From NCBI GenBank assembly GCA_910587715.1, contig CAJUMV010000056.1:1-23277 (forward strand): DNA of 23,277 nt, read 5' to 3'. Below are positions 21,741 through 23,277 of the stretch, piece after piece (the stretch's first letter is position 1; every line of letters starts with the position of its first letter). This DNA is from an uncultured Lachnospiraceae bacterium. GTDB lineage: Bacteria; Bacillota; Clostridia; Lachnospirales; Lachnospiraceae. The position numbers and the translations under genes were made by a program. Below the pieces are notes generated by a model, which was not told the origin of the DNA, ran no database searches, and saw only the letters and a program-made list of their open reading frames with translations.

Positions 21741-22622
21741 TTAATCAAACATTTTTTCCGGAGAGGCATATCTCTCCCTCAGTTTCCCAGCCAGCGCACC
21801 AACCACAATCACCGGCAGCCCGTTAAGCACAAGCGACAACGGCGATTGCAAAACGGAATCCGTCAAATAATTATAAATTGTCGGCAATACCGCTATCGCA
21901 AGATAGCACACCAAATAATACACGACCATAAATCGCTTATCCTTTTCACGCTGTAAATACCATAGGGTCGCCAAAAACACAATCCCCATCGCGATAAGCA
22001 TAATCAGATACGCAAACGGGTCGCTGGCGCCGTCCATAATACCGATTTTCAAGACAAGCGTCAGCAGCACCCCGCCCAAAGAAAACCCCGCGCCCGAAAC
22101 GGCGGTCACAATCACAGCCGTCTTCATCCGTTCTGAAATTTTCCATTTAAAATCACCCGTAACCCACACAGAAAACAGCAGCATCTGTACAAATATTTCC
22201 GGCGCGCCTTTTAAATGGACTTCCAAAGGTAATTGCGAATAGACGATGCCTTCAATTGATACCGGCGCGGGACCCGGCGTACAAATGATGCCTAATCCCG
22301 CAAATACAATCCAAAGCTTCAGCCATGCTCTCTCTTCTTTGAGAAGATTATCTTTCAGAATTAAAAGAATACAACCGGTCAGTGTTCCCCGTACAACCTG
22401 CACAAATGGACCGATCAGAGTGGAAATACTGTTAAAATCCCTCATAAAATATTTCGCGTTCCCCAATGCAAACAACGTTTCATAGTGGAACAAGTATGAA
22501 ACCAGATAAGGACAAAACTCAAAAATTGTGTTTAAGACAGCAGGCACAAATATGTGGAGTGAATATCTTATCTGGAGGAAACAGAAAATGGCAAAATCAT
22601 TATTTGAACAGTTAGGCAGCAC
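21741..22622 (-). CDS. polytopic membrane protein of unknown function, 5' end probably replaced
   Basis: A 293-codon frame for a membrane protein with about eight hydrophobic segments (for example LKLWIVFAGLGIICTPGPAP, AVIVTAVSGAGFSLGGVLLT, YLIMLIAMGIVFLATLWYL, FMVVYYLVCYLAIAVLP). I do not recognise the family. The body reads as a natural protein from about residue 23 onward (HIFVPAVLNTIFEFCPYLVS). The first 20 or so residues lie antisense to the start of the TnpV gene and look unnatural. No ribosome binding site supports the ATG at 22622, nor the only other internal ATG near 22445. The original 5' end was therefore probably cut off or replaced when a mobile element inserted, and the gene may not be expressed. 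Confidence 0.6.
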   Translation of the reverse strand: MLPNCSNNDFAIFCFLQIRYSLHIFVPAVLNTIFEFCPYLVSYLFHYETLFALGNAKYFMRDFNSISTLIGPFVQVVRGTLTGCILLILKDNLLKEERAWLKLWIVFAGLGIICTPGPAPVSIEGIVYSQLPLEVHLKGAPEIFVQMLLFSVWVTGDFKWKISERMKTAVIVTAVSGAGFSLGGVLLTLVLKIGIMDGASDPFAYLIMLIAMGIVFLATLWYLQREKDKRFMVVYYLVCYLAIAVLPTIYNYLTDSVLQSPLSLVLNGLPVIVVGALAGKLRERYASPEKMFD

Positions 22623-22962
22623 ATATTACAAAGAAAATGGATATTTTATTCCAGATTTACGATTACCCGCCGAAGAAGAACAGCCAATAGGCACATGGGG
22701 ACAGCGGCATCTGGATTATTTGAGGCAATATTGCAAAGTTACATACACCAATCTTCTTACAAGCGGCAAGCTGAATGCTTATCTTATCAGCATTGACAGA
22801 CAGGCGCAGGAATGCTTTGAAAGGCTCATTGAGGACATGAAACAGACACAAGGCATAACGGAACAACTAAAGGCTGAAAATGCCTTGGAATGGGTAGGGC
22901 ATTTAGGCAACATAAGAGCTTGTGCAAGGGAGATTGTAAACAAGGAAATCATTTTTGCATAA
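22588..22962 (+). CDS. tnpV: TnpV-family transposon-encoded protein
   Basis: A 124-residue protein matching TnpV, a small protein of mobilisable transposons (Tn4451-like and relatives) in Clostridia. The signature runs MAKSLFEQLGSTY, YFIPDLRLPAEEEQPIGTWG, QRHLDYLRQ, YTNLLTSGKLNAYL, EQLKAENALEWV and NIRACAREIVNKEI. Its biochemical role is not established. The ATG at 22588 follows GGAGGAAACAGAAA; an open extension upstream has no ribosome binding site. A strong hairpin follows the stop. No TnpX/TnpA recombinase is in the window, so this is the end or a remnant of an element. Confidence 0.9.
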   Translation: MAKSLFEQLGSTYYKENGYFIPDLRLPAEEEQPIGTWGQRHLDYLRQYCKVTYTNLLTSGKLNAYLISIDRQAQECFERLIEDMKQTQGITEQLKAENALEWVGHLGNIRACAREIVNKEIIFA

Positions 22963-22968
22963 GCGGAC

Positions 22969-23001
22969 AAAAGCGGCAGGGAGAAATCTCTGTCGCTTTT
23001 T
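22969..23001 (+). terminator. rho-independent terminator after tnpV
   Basis: A 14-bp stem (22969-22982 with 22987-23000, two G-T pairs) is closed by a GAAA tetraloop and ends in a T-run (22997-23001), seven bases after the tnpV stop. Confidence 0.88.
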
Positions 23002-23065
23002 AAATGTCAAGAATTTTGTGGATTTTGCACATAAGTGATTTTTGTGCTATGGAAAATTATGGCTA

Positions 23066-23119
23066 TTGCAAAAATTTAAGAATGGTGCTAAAATAGTTAT
23101 TGACTTGAAGTCAATAACT
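23066..23119 (+). promoter_or_regulatory. promoter and 25-bp palindromic operator of the terminal TetR gene
   Basis: TTGCAA (23066-23071) and TGC-TAAAAT (-10 at 23089-23094) are 17 bp apart. Directly after the -10, a perfect palindrome with 12-base arms (AGTTATTGACTT / AAGTCAATAACT) around one G covers 23095-23119, where transcription should start. This is the expected place for autorepression by the TetR protein that follows. Confidence 0.75.
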
Positions 23120-23144
23120 AAATACAAAGGAGGTGCAATAACAT

Positions 23145-23277
23145 TTGGCTAGACCTGTAAAAAAGACACCAGAACAATGGAAAAAGGAAATACTAGATGC
23201 AGCACAGAAACTGTTTATCTCCAAAGGGTACGAAGAAACTTCGGTTTCTGACATTATGGATATGGTAGGTGGAGCAA
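23145..23277 (+). CDS. TetR/AcrR-family regulator, N-terminal part (cut by window end)
   Basis: The first 44 codons of a TetR-type repressor: MARPVKKTPEQWKKEILDAA, then QKLFISKGYEETSVSDIMDM, the beginning of the helix-turn-helix. The start is TTG at 23145 with AAAGGAGGTG 9-11 bases upstream. A long palindrome overlaps its promoter. The remainder and its likely target gene lie beyond the window. It is unrelated in detail to the TetR protein at 11520-12113. Confidence 0.85.
   Translation, partial: MARPVKKTPEQWKKEILDAAQKLFISKGYEETSVSDIMDMVGGA

Larger units (their letters stand above)
22555..23001 (+). mobile_element. TnpV-containing mobile-element segment, left edge near 22555
   Basis: The TnpV gene, its ribosome binding site and its terminator abut the broken 5' end of the minus-strand membrane protein. 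The left edge is estimated from where that protein stops looking natural. No terminal inverted repeat or target duplication could be identified, and the right end is either at the terminator or beyond the window. Confidence 0.35.

Overview
The window looks like a chromosomal segment of a Firmicute of the class Clostridia, most likely a gut Lachnospiraceae-type bacterium. The basis is by-eye family recognition: strong AGGAGG-type ribosome binding sites, occasional TTG/GTG starts, a xylo-oligosaccharide utilisation pair, a YuxH-like EAL/HDOD protein, a FeoB-associated Cys-rich peptide and a TnpV transposon protein. No rRNA, tRNA or CRISPR array was seen.

Layout. (1) 82-3166, plus strand: a GPH-family sugar symporter and a GH43 beta-xylosidase, ending at a hairpin shared with the convergent operon. 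(2) 9443-3285, minus strand: a five-gene run of CofE-like ligase, D-2-hydroxyacid dehydrogenase, MTA/SAH deaminase, degenerate EAL-HDOD protein and adenosylhomocysteinase family protein. It reads as S-adenosylhomocysteine recycling with attached redox, ligase and signalling genes. (3) 9657-10508: a MerR/TipA-type regulator with a textbook 19-bp-spacer promoter. (4) 10509-10992: no convincing intact gene; a weak promoter and tiny minus-strand ORFs suggest a decayed small gene. (5) 12113-10993, minus: a TetR regulator overlapping a GNAT acetyltransferase by ATGA, with two matching 16-bp operators at the TetR promoter.

(6) 12407-16367, plus strand, is the most interesting block. A SLATT (DUF4231-like) two-membrane-segment protein is followed by a very large protein that joins an HD phosphohydrolase domain to an Hsp90/GHKL-type ATPase. 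The large frame is open from 12921 to 16367 except for one in-frame TAG at 14208, which falls inside the ATPase fold between the N-box and the G1 box. This looks like a two-gene biological-conflict (probably anti-phage) module with a predicted membrane effector, either inactivated by a nonsense mutation or read through. Its leader has a terminator-like hairpin before the first gene.

(7) 19501-16474, minus: endonuclease IV, an esterase, a DUF805 membrane protein and a DUF1848 protein with a C-terminal CxxxCxxC cluster motif. (8) 19663-21710, plus: a FeoB-associated-type Cys-rich peptide, an S66 LD-carboxypeptidase, and an XRE regulator whose C-terminal half is 17 consecutive glycine pentads. 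(9) 22622-21741, minus: an unrecognised membrane protein whose 5' end runs into a TnpV gene (22588-22962), suggesting a mobile-element junction. (10) The window ends inside a second TetR gene at 23145, preceded by a 25-bp perfect palindrome.
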